Source: Acidimicrobiaceae bacterium (GTDB taxonomy: Bacteria > Actinomycetota > Acidimicrobiia > Acidimicrobiales > RAAP-2). Taken from it: a DNA stretch of 32,737 bases. This document shows, piece by piece, positions 23,565 to 31,337 of the stretch. The stretch covers positions 26,312-59,048 of the forward strand of contig PLHF01000025.1 of the NCBI GenBank assembly GCA_003138855.1, in the 5' to 3' direction. Made by a program: the position numbers and the translations under genes. Under the pieces are notes generated by a model. That model was not told where the DNA came from. It searched no databases and worked only from the letters and a program-made list of their open reading frames with translations. Each line of letters begins with the position of its first letter. Positions within the stretch are counted from its first letter, which is position 1.

Positions 23565-23882
23565 CCACCGCGAACGGCCAAACCATTCGGGACGAGCGGC
23601 CTTCGGCAAGGCAGTCTTGTCGGACTCACCGTCGGCACTGGGCACAGATCGGATCATGCGGGCGCCGGTGTCTGGCCGGGCCACTCCTGACAAGCCACTC
23701 GGAGGATCTGGAGAGCGACCAGTGTCCCATGACGCGCATCCGTCAACCGTGCCGAGGGTGCCCCCGACGCCGGATATGGGCGCTACCTTCCAGGCTGACA
23801 AGCTCTCCAGGATCTCCGCTGCATCAGCTGAGGAGCGGAGATGACGCTCTCAACCTGAGCAGCTGAGGACGGCCCAATGACC
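23565..23882. other. Gene-free gap
   Basis: 318 bases between the truncated gene and the YceH-like stop. Open frames exist on both strands, but none has a ribosome site, family resemblance or coding-like composition. Confidence 0.45.
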
Positions 23883-24626
23883 TCACTCCCCGAGGTTGTG
23901 GCGCAGAGCGCTCAGTGAAGCGCTGAGTTCGACGACCTGGTCCCGGAGCGCCACTACTTCAGATGCGAGCACCTCGACACGATTCTCGAGATCGGTGCGG
24001 CTGTCTTCGGTTCTGGTTGACTCAGGTGGCACGTCGTGCTCTGTGCCGTGCACCAGGAGAGAGCGCTGCGGTGCGTCTTTCGATTCCGCCACGTCCATCG
24101 ACTCCGATCCACCGGCCACACTCATCCCGCTCGACTCCGTCGCCAACAACTGCTGCCAGCGGTCTTCCTTCTGGCCCGGCCGTCGGGGCAGTAGTCGCGC
24201 CAGAGGCTCGGGTTGGCCGGCCAGTACATCCAGCTCCCCCTGCACCGCACTCACCGAGGTGAACTCCGCCATACGCCCAGTGCGCGCCCGAAGCTCCCCC
24301 GGAGTCTGAGGCCCCCGCAGCAACAGCACCGCCAACAGTGCGACCTGGGAGGTGTCCAGGCCAAACGCCTCGTCGAGCACGTGCCGGTACCGCGTCACCG
24401 ACTTCCCGTGAGACGGCAGCACGAACCGCACCAAGTGGAGCACCTTGAGCTCCGCCAGCGCCCGCTGCACCGCCTCGTCGTCCAAGGTCATCACCGGCTC
24501 CCGGTTGGTGGCCTGGCTGCATGCCAGCGACAGAGCGTTCAGGGTGAGCGGGTACTGCTGGGGGGTGGTGAGCTGTTTCTCCACCAGGCACCCGAGCACC
24601 CGGCCGCCTTCGGGCGTGATGATCAC
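23883..24626 (-). CDS. YceH/DUF480 family protein
   Basis: A 247-residue protein with the tandem winged-helix DUF480 (UPF0502, YceH) fold: VLGCLVEKQLTTPQQYPLTLNAL at the N-terminus, ACSQATNREPVM, LHLVRFVLPSHGKSVTRYRH, and a second helix domain with LRGPQTPGELRARTGRM. The C-terminal 45 residues form an extended linker and a coiled-coil-like heptad segment (LENRVEVLASEVVALRDQVVELS). Function is not established in the family. The start is a GTG at 24624-24626; TAGTCT six bases upstream could be a -10 for a leaderless transcript. Confidence 0.88.
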   Translation of the reverse strand: MIITPEGGRVLGCLVEKQLTTPQQYPLTLNALSLACSQATNREPVMTLDDEAVQRALAELKVLHLVRFVLPSHGKSVTRYRHVLDEAFGLDTSQVALLAVLLLRGPQTPGELRARTGRMAEFTSVSAVQGELDVLAGQPEPLARLLPRRPGQKEDRWQQLLATESSGMSVAGGSESMDVAESKDAPQRSLLVHGTEHDVPPESTRTEDSRTDLENRVEVLASEVVALRDQVVELSASLSALRHNLGE

Positions 24627-24632
24627 GGGCTG

Positions 24633-24661
24633 AGACTAACCCGGCCACGTCACCGCCGTCA
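24633..24661 (-). promoter_or_regulatory. Candidate leaderless promoter of the YceH-like gene
   Basis: On the minus strand TAGTCT (24633-24638), a TANNNT -10 hexamer, lies six bases before the GTG start, and TGACGG (24656-24661) lies 17 bases further upstream as a -35-like element. No ribosome site is present. Confidence 0.4.
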
Positions 24662-24958
24662 GCCTCCATAGCTGAGGACACGATCGGCCACGGACAGGGC
24701 ACTCAGGGTCGCAGCCGATGCAGGTGAGACCGTGCCAGAGTTCTCACCCAACGTGTCTGAGATCCCGCATCGGCAGTTCCAACCTGCGTCGGAGAAGCAA
24801 CCTGTCGCCAGCTCGAACACGGTTTGCCTCAGGAGTCCGCGCCAACCGAGCGAGTATCCAGCTGGTCAGCGAGCCTCGCCCACACTGTTCATTGCCAAAG
24901 GTACCTGGAAGACTTGTCAAGAGCCAGGCATCACCCCGGAATCCAGTGGTGGTCAACC
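24662..24958. other. Gene-free stretch upstream of the ABC transporter
   Basis: About 300 bases between divergent genes. I see no coding signal. It must hold the promoter of the leader ORF and ABC genes, but I could not single out a convincing -35/-10 pair. Confidence 0.4.
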
Positions 24959-24972
24959 AGAGGAGGACCGAA

Positions 24973-25050
24973 GTGCCCGATTCCCCACCGACGGCAGCTA
25001 CCGACCACGCTGAGGCCTCGCAGAACTTGCTGGGATCTGCTGCTCCATGA
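24973..25050 (+). CDS. 25-codon leader ORF coupled to the ABC permease
   Basis: A perfect AGAGGAGG (24959-24966) six bases before a GTG at 24973 opens a 25-residue frame (MPDSPPTAATDHAEASQNLL then GSAAP) whose TGA overlaps the permease ATG as ATGA. The permease has no ribosome site of its own, so its translation probably depends on this ORF. The peptide is Ala/Ser/Pro-rich and has no recognisable function; it may be a regulatory leader or the relic of a longer upstream gene. Confidence 0.5.
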   Translation: MPDSPPTAATDHAEASQNLLGSAAP

Positions 25051-26165
25051 CGCACTTCTCGTTGGTCATAGGGAATATCTGGGCGAAGAAGGCTCGGTCG
25101 ACCGGCATCGCGCTGGCCGTTGCCCTTGCGGTGATGACCGTGGTTACCTTGACCGTCGTCAGCAACGGACTGGAAAACGCTGCAGCGGCTGTGCTGACCA
25201 TCGGAAAGGCCGATTTCACGGTTGCCCAGAAGGGCGTCTCGGACATTCTCTACAGCAGCTTGGACAACGGACAGGTGGCGCAGATTCAATCGACCCCTGG
25301 GGTCAAGAGTGCCGTCGGCGTCCTACTCGAGACCGAGAGGATCAACGCCGCCAATCCACTCTTCATTGAGATAGGCATCCAACCGAGCGACCTCGAGTCG
25401 TTCGGGGTCACTATCCTCGACGGCACCGCTTACGGTCCGGACGCACCCAACGAGGTGATGCTCGGGTGGCGCGCCGCCCAAGACCTCGGTCTCCACGTGG
25501 GGGATCAGTTCAAGGCCAACGGAACCTCGAACACTGTCGTCGGCATCTACTCGACAGGGATCTCCTATGGCGACCTCGGGGCCATGTTCCCGTTGCCGGC
25601 GTTGCAGGCCTACAACCGAGTACCCGGTTCGGTGACACTCGTCTTCGTGAAGGTCGTGCCCGGGCTGTCCGTGGCAAAGGTACAAGCGACATTCGAGGCA
25701 GCGCACCCGGAGCTCACGACGATCCGAACCGCCTCACAGTTCGGCCGTGCTGACCGCAATCTGGTGTTCCTGAAGGCGGCAGTGACCGGCAGTACCGTCC
25801 TTGCGATCCTGATCGGGGCAGTCATCGTCGGCAACACGATGCTTCTCTCACTCTTCGAACGGACACGCGAATTCGGATTGCTGCGAGCTATCGGGTGGGC
25901 GCGGAGTCGGGTGGTTGCCCTCGTCGTCTCCGAGAGCTTGATCTTGGCCTTGATCGGCTCGGCGATCGGGGTGGGCCTGTCGGTCGCGGTCGCCGCCGGC
26001 CTGGAGTCCTTGCCCCAGTTGAACGGCGTCCTCCACTCGAGTTTCACGGCTGAGGCGTTCTGGCGCGGACTCGTCGTCGGCTTGGGCATGGCTATTCTCG
26101 GCTCGCTGTATCCGGCCATACGGGCTGCAAACCTGACCCCGGTAAAGGCGTTGAGCAATGAGTGA
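25047..26165 (+). CDS. ABC transporter permease (FtsX/MacB type)
   Basis: A 372-residue permease with the MacB/LolC fold: one N-terminal helix (about 18-40), a large extracytoplasmic MacB-like domain (about 45-240), then three helices (about 248-272, 290-322, 340-358), with ERTREFGLLRAIGWARSRV between the first two as coupling segment and ANLTPVKALSNE at the end. This type works by mechanotransmission rather than classical transport and is used in lipoprotein handling, peptide export or antimicrobial resistance. The substrate is unknown; no periplasmic partner is encoded nearby. It is translationally coupled to the upstream 25-codon ORF and overlaps the ATPase gene by eight bases. Confidence 0.92.
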   Translation: MTHFSLVIGNIWAKKARSTGIALAVALAVMTVVTLTVVSNGLENAAAAVLTIGKADFTVAQKGVSDILYSSLDNGQVAQIQSTPGVKSAVGVLLETERINAANPLFIEIGIQPSDLESFGVTILDGTAYGPDAPNEVMLGWRAAQDLGLHVGDQFKANGTSNTVVGIYSTGISYGDLGAMFPLPALQAYNRVPGSVTLVFVKVVPGLSVAKVQATFEAAHPELTTIRTASQFGRADRNLVFLKAAVTGSTVLAILIGAVIVGNTMLLSLFERTREFGLLRAIGWARSRVVALVVSESLILALIGSAIGVGLSVAVAAGLESLPQLNGVLHSSFTAEAFWRGLVVGLGMAILGSLYPAIRAANLTPVKALSNE

Positions 26166-26844
26166 GCATGACGTGGATACCCGCCCGATGATCGAGACCC
26201 ATGACGTGAAGAAGATCTACGCCGACGGAAAGGTGGCAGCGCTCGACGGCGTCGACCTGAGCGTGAGCGCCGGCGAGTTCGTTGCCATCACCGGGCCCTC
26301 GGGCTGCGGGAAGTCGACCCTTCTCAGCCTGCTCGCGGCGTTGGACGGTCCAACGTCAGGGACCATTCGCGTGGGCTCCTACGAACTGCAACAGCTCAAG
26401 AATGCCGACCGCTTCCGCCGGCAGGAGGTGGGGCTGGTGTTCCAACTCCACAACCTGCTGCCGCGCCTCTCCGCGCTGGGCAATGTCGAGATAGCCATGA
26501 TGGGTTCGGATCGCCCCCGTGCCGAGCGAGCAAGACGAGCGCAATCCCTGCTCCGAGACGTCGGACTCACTGACCTTTCGGACCGTCGACCGACACAGCT
26601 GTCCGGAGGGGAGCGCCAGAGGGTAGCCGTGGCTCGCGCTTTGGCCAATGATCCGTCGGTGCTCTACGCCGATGAACCCACAGGCAGTCTGGACAGTAAG
26701 TCGGTGTCGACGGTACTGGGGTTGTTCGAGAGGCTCCGCACTGATCACGGGGTAACTATCGTTCTTGTAACCCATGACGTCGCTGTCGCCGCTTCGGCGG
26801 ATCGAACTGTTCATATGCTCGACGGAAGGATCGTCGAACCGTAG
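26158..26844 (+). CDS. ABC transporter ATP-binding protein (LolD/MacB type)
   Basis: A 228-residue nucleotide-binding subunit: Walker A GPSGCGKST, Q-loop VFQLHNLLPRLSALGNVEI, signature LSGGERQRVAVARAL, Walker B VLYADEPTGSLDS and H-loop VTHD. The TGSLDS after Walker B and the LolD-like Q-loop place it in the MacB/LolD branch, matching the preceding FtsX-type permease. The ATG overlaps the permease stop by eight bases. All catalytic motifs are intact. Confidence 0.94.
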   Translation: MSEHDVDTRPMIETHDVKKIYADGKVAALDGVDLSVSAGEFVAITGPSGCGKSTLLSLLAALDGPTSGTIRVGSYELQQLKNADRFRRQEVGLVFQLHNLLPRLSALGNVEIAMMGSDRPRAERARRAQSLLRDVGLTDLSDRRPTQLSGGERQRVAVARALANDPSVLYADEPTGSLDSKSVSTVLGLFERLRTDHGVTIVLVTHDVAVAASADRTVHMLDGRIVEP

Positions 26845-27261
26845 CCGTGGCGACGTCGTGCCGTGGCACAGTGAATGGTCTCAGCAGGCTTGCGGACCGA
26901 ACCGCTCAGCCTTGATAAGTGTGGCTCAGACCTGCACCCTCAGCTCCGGAGGCTGAGCACGAACGTCGATGCCCGTTCTCAGCTTGCGAAGCCGAGAACG
27001 CTCTCAGCGTGACGAGACCAGCCGATGGAGCTGAACCCATTCGTGACGGTTCGGATACTGGCGAAATGTGGCTCGGTTGCGTCCGGGCCGCTCAGGTACT
27101 CGTGCCCGCACTCGCGATTGTTGGATGCCCATGAGAGACACCTCGGGGACGGTGCGCAGCCTCTGAGTGGTGATCACCCATGGAGGAGAGCATCGCACGC
27201 CACTCTGGGCTGCCCTTCATGCCGGGACATTGACCCACCGCGACACATGCCAGATGTGCTC
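26845..27261. other. Gene-free stretch between convergent genes
   Basis: 417 bases between the ATPase stop and the SRPBCC stop. The only structure I see is the hairpin at 26974-27000. No gene of either strand is convincing. Confidence 0.5.
26974..27000. repeat. Imperfect hairpin between convergent genes
   Basis: CGTTCTC-a-GCTT-gcg-AAGC-c-GAGAACG: an 11-bp stem with one mismatch and a three-base loop. It is followed by ctctcagcg, not by T residues, so it is not a classical intrinsic terminator, but could stop transcription or stabilise the 3' end of the ABC transcript. Confidence 0.5.
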
Positions 27262-27750
27262 CTACGCCTCGGTAACCAGAATCCTGCCAAGTCTGCCGAG
27301 TTCACTTTCGTGACCCATCACCGCACGCTCTGTCCATTGCTCATCATGCATGGCATCGAACGTCAGCTCCATAAGTACCCCAGTGGGTTCCTGACTCAGA
27401 GACACTGTCGTGGCCACCTCATATGGAGGGGTGTCAGGAACGAAGTCTGCCAAGCTCATGTACCCGAGTCGCCGCATCGGTTCGATCTCCGTGAAGGTGA
27501 TTGACACCTCTGTCGAAAGAGGCATGCCTGCCTGCTTCATGAATGCGACCTGTTCGGGGGCAGTTGCCGTCATCGTGTACTTCAACTCACCTCCGACGTG
27601 GAGATCGAGGAGTTGCACCGTGACAGTGAATCCTTCTGGACCCCACCAGGACTCGATGCCCGTTCTGGTAGTCCAGAGATTCCAGACTTCCTCGATGGTT
27701 GCTCGATACTGCCTTTCCAACCTGATCCTTCGCCGTTCCTGCTCGCTCAT
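27262..27750 (-). CDS. SRPBCC (AHSA1-like) domain protein
   Basis: A 162-residue START/Bet v1-like protein of the AHSA1 (Activator of Hsp90 ATPase homolog 1-like) family, with ERQYRATIEEVWNLWTTRTGIESWWGPEGF at the N-terminus, a beta-sheet core with HVGGELKYTM, and a C-terminal helix with DEQWTERAVMGHESELGRL. Such proteins bind small hydrophobic ligands and are very often encoded with ArsR regulators. The ATG overlaps the ArsR stop as ATGA, so the two are coupled. Ligand unknown. Confidence 0.9.
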   Translation of the reverse strand: MSEQERRRIRLERQYRATIEEVWNLWTTRTGIESWWGPEGFTVTVQLLDLHVGGELKYTMTATAPEQVAFMKQAGMPLSTEVSITFTEIEPMRRLGYMSLADFVPDTPPYEVATTVSLSQEPTGVLMELTFDAMHDEQWTERAVMGHESELGRLGRILVTEA

Positions 27751-28091
27751 TCTGGCTCCTTCAGCCTCTCGCCCTTTGGCTCCCGTTGCGCTCGGTCGAG
27801 GGCGACGGCAAATCGCTCAAGTTGGGCCTCCCAAAGACCTCTGTAGCTGGCGACCCAGTCGTCGAGTTCACGGAATGGCTTTGGGCAAAGCGAATACAGG
27901 CGCTTCGATCCCTCGGGGCGAACCTGGACGAAGCCCGCTTCGCTCAGGATGCGAAGGTGCCGCGAAACCCCGGACTGGTGAATGCCGACAAGCGCCACGA
28001 TGTCGCTGACGGCCTGCTCCTCGTCACGCAGCAGCTCCACGATTCTTCTCCGGGTGGGATCGGCAAGGGTCTGGAAGACATCGGCTTGCAC
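27747..28091 (-). CDS. ArsR-family transcriptional regulator
   Basis: A 114-residue winged-helix repressor: VFQTLADPTRRRIVELLRDE, the recognition helix in GIHQSGVSRHLRILSEAGFV, and the wing VRPEGSKRLYSL. No ELCVC-type metal site is present, so it belongs to the group paired with SRPBCC genes rather than to classical metal sensors. The start is taken as the GTG at 28091 (VQADVFQTLADP, the usual N-terminus), which lies seven bases after a TATATA -10; a GTG at 28109 would lie inside the promoter. The promoter holds an inverted repeat and is probably self-repressed. Confidence 0.9.
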   Translation of the reverse strand: MQADVFQTLADPTRRRIVELLRDEEQAVSDIVALVGIHQSGVSRHLRILSEAGFVQVRPEGSKRLYSLCPKPFRELDDWVASYRGLWEAQLERFAVALDRAQREPKGERLKEPE

Positions 28092-28098
28092 GCAGATA

Positions 28099-28128
28099 TA
28101 TATACACACTGGTGTATGTGTTGGTCAA
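28099..28128 (-). promoter_or_regulatory. Promoter and operator of the arsR-SRPBCC operon
   Basis: On the minus strand TTGACC (28123-28128), an 18-base spacer and TATATA (28099-28104) form a good promoter. The inverted repeat ATACAC-ACTG-GTGTAT (28102-28117) fills the spacer and touches the -10, the usual location for an ArsR self-operator. Transcription would start at about the GTG start codon, so the mRNA is likely leaderless. Confidence 0.65.
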
Positions 28129-28279
28129 GAGGATGAGGCGTCCGGGTGTTGCCGATCGAGGGGAGGATTGCGCGTCGCGAGGGTGGCGAGGTGACGAATC
28201 GGTGACTTCTGGCTCTGGTAGAAGGGTGACCGGCGGATGACCATGTCGGTAGGCCTTACGGACGAAGAATGGAGCCACA

Positions 28280-28474
28280 ATGCACGCGAAAGTCGGAGAT
28301 CGGATCGTGATTGGCGGGCATCGGGCGGGCCAGCCGGATCGTGACTGCGAGGTGCTCGAAGTTCGCCACGAGAACGGCGAGCCGCCGTATCTCGTCCGAT
28401 GGGGGGACACGGGCGACGAGGACCTCTTCTTCCCAGGGCCTGACGCCTCTGTTGTCGATTACAAGGACGACTAG
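28280..28474 (+). CDS. DUF1918 domain protein
   Basis: A 64-residue protein of the DUF1918 family: MHAKVGDRIVIGG, then EVLEVRHENGEPPYLVRWGD and a final FFPGPDASVV. The small beta-barrel, SH3-like family is common in actinobacteria and has no established role. GGAG lies about six bases before the ATG at 28280. It stands alone between the divergent ArsR gene and the next orphan gene. Confidence 0.9.
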   Translation: MHAKVGDRIVIGGHRAGQPDRDCEVLEVRHENGEPPYLVRWGDTGDEDLFFPGPDASVVDYKDD

Positions 28475-28715
28475 TCCGAACTGGCTCATCTAGCTGAGAA
28501 CATCTGCGGCTGAAACGGCTCGGAAGCGGGTCGCCGCCAGCGGGGATCTGCATCTGAGGCTGGCAAGACGGGTTGGCGTCCCGGTCTTGATGGCACACCC
28601 ATTCGATACAGTGGGATCTGACACATCCAGAGGAGTCGAGGGACCTGGCCCTATGACGCTCCGCCAACCGACCGAGAGGCACGGTGGCAATGCCGGGATC
28701 GATGAGGAGGAATTG

Positions 28716-29114
28716 ATGACCGAGGAATCTCTCGACGCCCGGGTTGCACTGATCCAGAGCAACCGCACGTGGTCGCCGCTCGACGATGTCGCCAAGGCCG
28801 TGTCAGTGGCAAGCGAAACGGAACGTCGGCTCTACGTGGAGCAGCGTTCAGGTCTCTACCGTTGGAGTCTGGCGCACGCCGGCGGTGGCTACCCACTGTT
28901 GAGGGTCGCGGCGCGATTTCTCGGCGTCGACTACCACCGAATCTACGTCGGGTTTCGAACCCTTCCAGATGGTACAGCCATCATCTGCGACGACCCTGGA
29001 TCAGTGGAGGAGCCGGACGAGTGGGCTCTGCTAGACGTCCCGACCGCCGTCGATCCCGTAGCGGCAGCCGAGCTGATTGCGAGCGCCATCAAGATAGGTT
29101 CTGGCAGAACGTAG
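28716..29114 (+). CDS. Hypothetical protein (132 aa)
   Basis: The ATG at 28716 follows GAGGAGG at five bases; the frame is open further upstream from 28587 but that part lacks a ribosome site. The 132 residues are acidic and soluble, with a central segment rich in Arg/Tyr (ETERRLYVEQRSGLYRWSL, ARFLGVDYHRIYVGF) and an Ala-rich C-terminal helix (AVDPVAAAELIASAIKIGSG). I do not recognise a family. No cysteine or metal motif is evident. It is convergent with the Gfo/Idh/MocA gene. Confidence 0.65.
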   Translation: MTEESLDARVALIQSNRTWSPLDDVAKAVSVASETERRLYVEQRSGLYRWSLAHAGGGYPLLRVAARFLGVDYHRIYVGFRTLPDGTAIICDDPGSVEEPDEWALLDVPTAVDPVAAAELIASAIKIGSGRT

Positions 29115-29328
29115 GCAATGCGGATTCCCAGGCGAGGAACTCGATCATCGAAGGCAAAGGTGGCACCGCCTCTGAACGGTCCCAGCTTCCAGAGCTGAGG
29201 GCGCTCGACGCTCCGGTTAGTTCAAGAGCTGCACCCGCTGGCAACACCGGACCTGCGTCGGCCATTGTTGGAGTGGAGGAGAGCATGGTCACTGCGTGTC
29301 CTCAGCGCACGGTCGCCTATTCGGTGGG

Positions 29329-30420
29329 CTACTCCAGCGAAGCGGGATCCACACCGGTGCCGCCCGCAGCGCTGCTCGCGTAGGCGGCCAGGGCGAAGCG
29401 CAATACGGAGACGGCTTCGTCACCGCTCCACAGCATCGGACCTTCGCCTGCATGGAGCCAGCGCAGCCAATGGCGGCCGGAGTCCCGAAAGCTGCTGGCC
29501 CAATCGTCATCGAGCGCGTGGTAGGACCGCATCTCCCCGTCGACGTAGACCTCCAGGCTGGGCTCCTGGATTCCGCGGCTGGTGCAGCGGTTGACCCGTG
29601 CGTAGCCGCGACGGCCGGTGATTTCCCAACGTTCGTCATTGGTGTAGTAGTCGGAGCGGAGGAACATGTCGGGCGCAATCGTGATGTCCCAAACGCCGCG
29701 GATCCCACTCTGGTGCTCCCACACCAGGGTGGCGGGTGCGTCGATTTCGATGTCGCGCACCACCTCGGTAGCGCCCACCCAGGCCCGTACTTCCTTGACC
29801 GGACCGAAGAGCCAGATCGCCGTGGCCAGCTTGTGCCAGCCGTCATCGAACACGAGGATGCCGCGGCCTTGCCGCATCTGCTGGAACTGCCACTCGTAGC
29901 TGCTCCCAGGGACGTCCCAACCTCCACGGCCGCTGGCCACCATCTTGATGTGGTACCCGCTCACCTCACCGAGTTCACCTGACTCGACTATCTCCTTGAG
30001 CCTTACCAACGGTTCGTAGAAGATGTAGTTCTCCATGACCCGCAAATGGCGGCCGTTGGCCGTGGCGGCGTCGAGCATCCGGTGCGCGCTGGCAAGGTCA
30101 TTGCACATCGGCTTTTGCAGATTGACGTGCCAGCCATGACCGAGGAGCTCGGTGACACCATCGGCATGCAAAGGAGCCGGCAGCAGTGCCTCGACGGCGT
30201 CGACCTCGAGACCGCTCGCCCCCAGTTCGGCGATGGACGCGAACGTCCGAGCGGCCGGCCAGTCAGCCTGTCGTTGGGCGCGGCGCTCCTCGCTCGGATC
30301 GACGAGTGCTACGACCTCGACGTCGGGATTGCCGACGTATGCACGCACGTTGAGGTCGTAGATGCGTCCGAGGCCCACGAACGCGGCCCGTACCGGACGG
30401 TCATAGGGTGAAAAGGTCAT
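29329..30420 (-). CDS. Gfo/Idh/MocA-family NAD(P)-dependent oxidoreductase
   Basis: A 363-residue oxidoreductase with an N-terminal Rossmann fold (AAFVGLGRIYDLNVRAY), the family loop NLQKPMCND (the EKP motif with Gln in place of Glu), and a C-terminal alpha/beta domain with FDDGWHKLATAIWLFGPV containing the catalytic His of the family. These enzymes oxidise or reduce sugars, inositols and related polyols with NAD(P). No sugar transporter or other catabolic gene is nearby, so the substrate cannot be assigned. The start is the ATG at 30420. Confidence 0.9.
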   Translation of the reverse strand: MTFSPYDRPVRAAFVGLGRIYDLNVRAYVGNPDVEVVALVDPSEERRAQRQADWPAARTFASIAELGASGLEVDAVEALLPAPLHADGVTELLGHGWHVNLQKPMCNDLASAHRMLDAATANGRHLRVMENYIFYEPLVRLKEIVESGELGEVSGYHIKMVASGRGGWDVPGSSYEWQFQQMRQGRGILVFDDGWHKLATAIWLFGPVKEVRAWVGATEVVRDIEIDAPATLVWEHQSGIRGVWDITIAPDMFLRSDYYTNDERWEITGRRGYARVNRCTSRGIQEPSLEVYVDGEMRSYHALDDDWASSFRDSGRHWLRWLHAGEGPMLWSGDEAVSVLRFALAAYASSAAGGTGVDPASLE

Positions 30421-30485
30421 CGTCGGCCCAGCTCCTCCAGAAGTTCAACGCCAGTCGTCCTCGACCGACCTGCCGGTTTTCCAAA

Positions 30486-30504
30486 GGTCAAGGACTTCTT
30501 GACC
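30486..30504. promoter_or_regulatory. Perfect inverted repeat upstream of the oxidoreductase
   Basis: GGTCAAG-gactt-CTTGACC, a 7-5-7 inverted repeat located 66 bases upstream of the Gfo/Idh/MocA ATG. Its position and symmetry fit a dimeric regulator's operator; no candidate regulator is encoded beside it. Confidence 0.45.
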
Positions 30505-30765
30505 GAACACTATTCGAAGGGTAACGCCAGGCAGACGGTCGCCGGACATGATCTGACCATCTAGTCGTTGCCTCTCGATCTTGAGGCCAGCCTCCGCTGA
30601 ACCGAGTCCGGCCTGTCCTCGGTGCTATCTGCGCCACGCACCGCCGTCAATATGAGCGCGGCTGCCACAGATGAGAACATGCGACATGCGGTCGTCACCA
30701 ATTGCTATGGCTGAGAGCGTCTGATGCACCCGTGACGTCCGCAGTCTTTTCAGCTGAGGGCACTT

Positions 30766-30791
30766 GCCATGCAGCTAGTGCACTGCATGGC
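30766..30791. repeat. 9-bp perfect inverted repeat in the long gap
   Basis: GCCATGCAG-ctagtgca-CTGCATGGC, perfect 9-8-9 symmetry over 26 bases. It lies about 345 bases upstream of the Gfo/Idh/MocA start and 547 bases upstream of the monooxygenase start. It could be a TetR-like operator, a hairpin in an unrecognised RNA, or a trace of an element. Confidence 0.5.
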
Positions 30792-31337
30792 TGGCTGAGG
30801 ACAGGAGGAGTCAGCTGACTTTCGACGAGGACCTTCGGTTGGATGCAATCCGTAGGAGAAGTTCGCCCATTGGGACGTGGAGAAAATTGGGCGAGAAGTC
30901 TCTCCCCGGTGGGCGAGGGGGGGACTCGGGTGTCTTCGGCCGGCTGACCAGCCACTGTGTCCCCGCCTGACACGGCCCACACCCCCACTTCGGGGATGTG
31001 GTTCTGTCATGAGTCGAATGTAGCGCTACGCGGTGACAACTGCTCGGGGTGAGGCCTACCTCATCTGGTCCGATATCGCCACGGAGCTCAACACTCCTGT
31101 GATCGAAAGGAGAAGAACCCACACGAAGGGTAGGACTTCGATCTTCGCCCATCTCGCACAAGCGCGACGGCCTCGCACCGCCTTGATCGGTGCCTTATGG
31201 GCTCGCCCCCGTCGTAGCCCGACTCCGGGGGGGACGCTCCCGCGCAAACCACCTGTTGCCGACTCTCGAGGGCAGCGACCCCGCTCCTCATCGACCCATC
31301 GAAGAGCTCCGGGCCGAGGTGCGTAGGCTTCACGTTC

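Larger units (their letters stand above)
30421..31337. other. Gene-free stretch with two inverted repeats
   Basis: 917 bases between divergent genes, the longest non-coding stretch in the window. Short frames exist on both strands but none shows a ribosome site plus family resemblance. Two perfect inverted repeats, at 30486-30504 and 30766-30791, are listed separately. I see no tRNA-like cloverleaf or known riboswitch. Confidence 0.5.

Noticed and set aside
26158-26844. Assigning the ABC pair specifically to lipoprotein release (LolCDE)
   Set aside because: The ATPase resembles LolD, but actinomycetes lack the Gram-negative Lol pathway and no LolE/LolA-like genes are present; only the MacB/FtsX fold can be claimed.
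28945-28965. GTTTCGAACC-like string resembling a tRNA T-loop
   Set aside because: It lies inside a coding frame and no acceptor, D or anticodon arms surround it.
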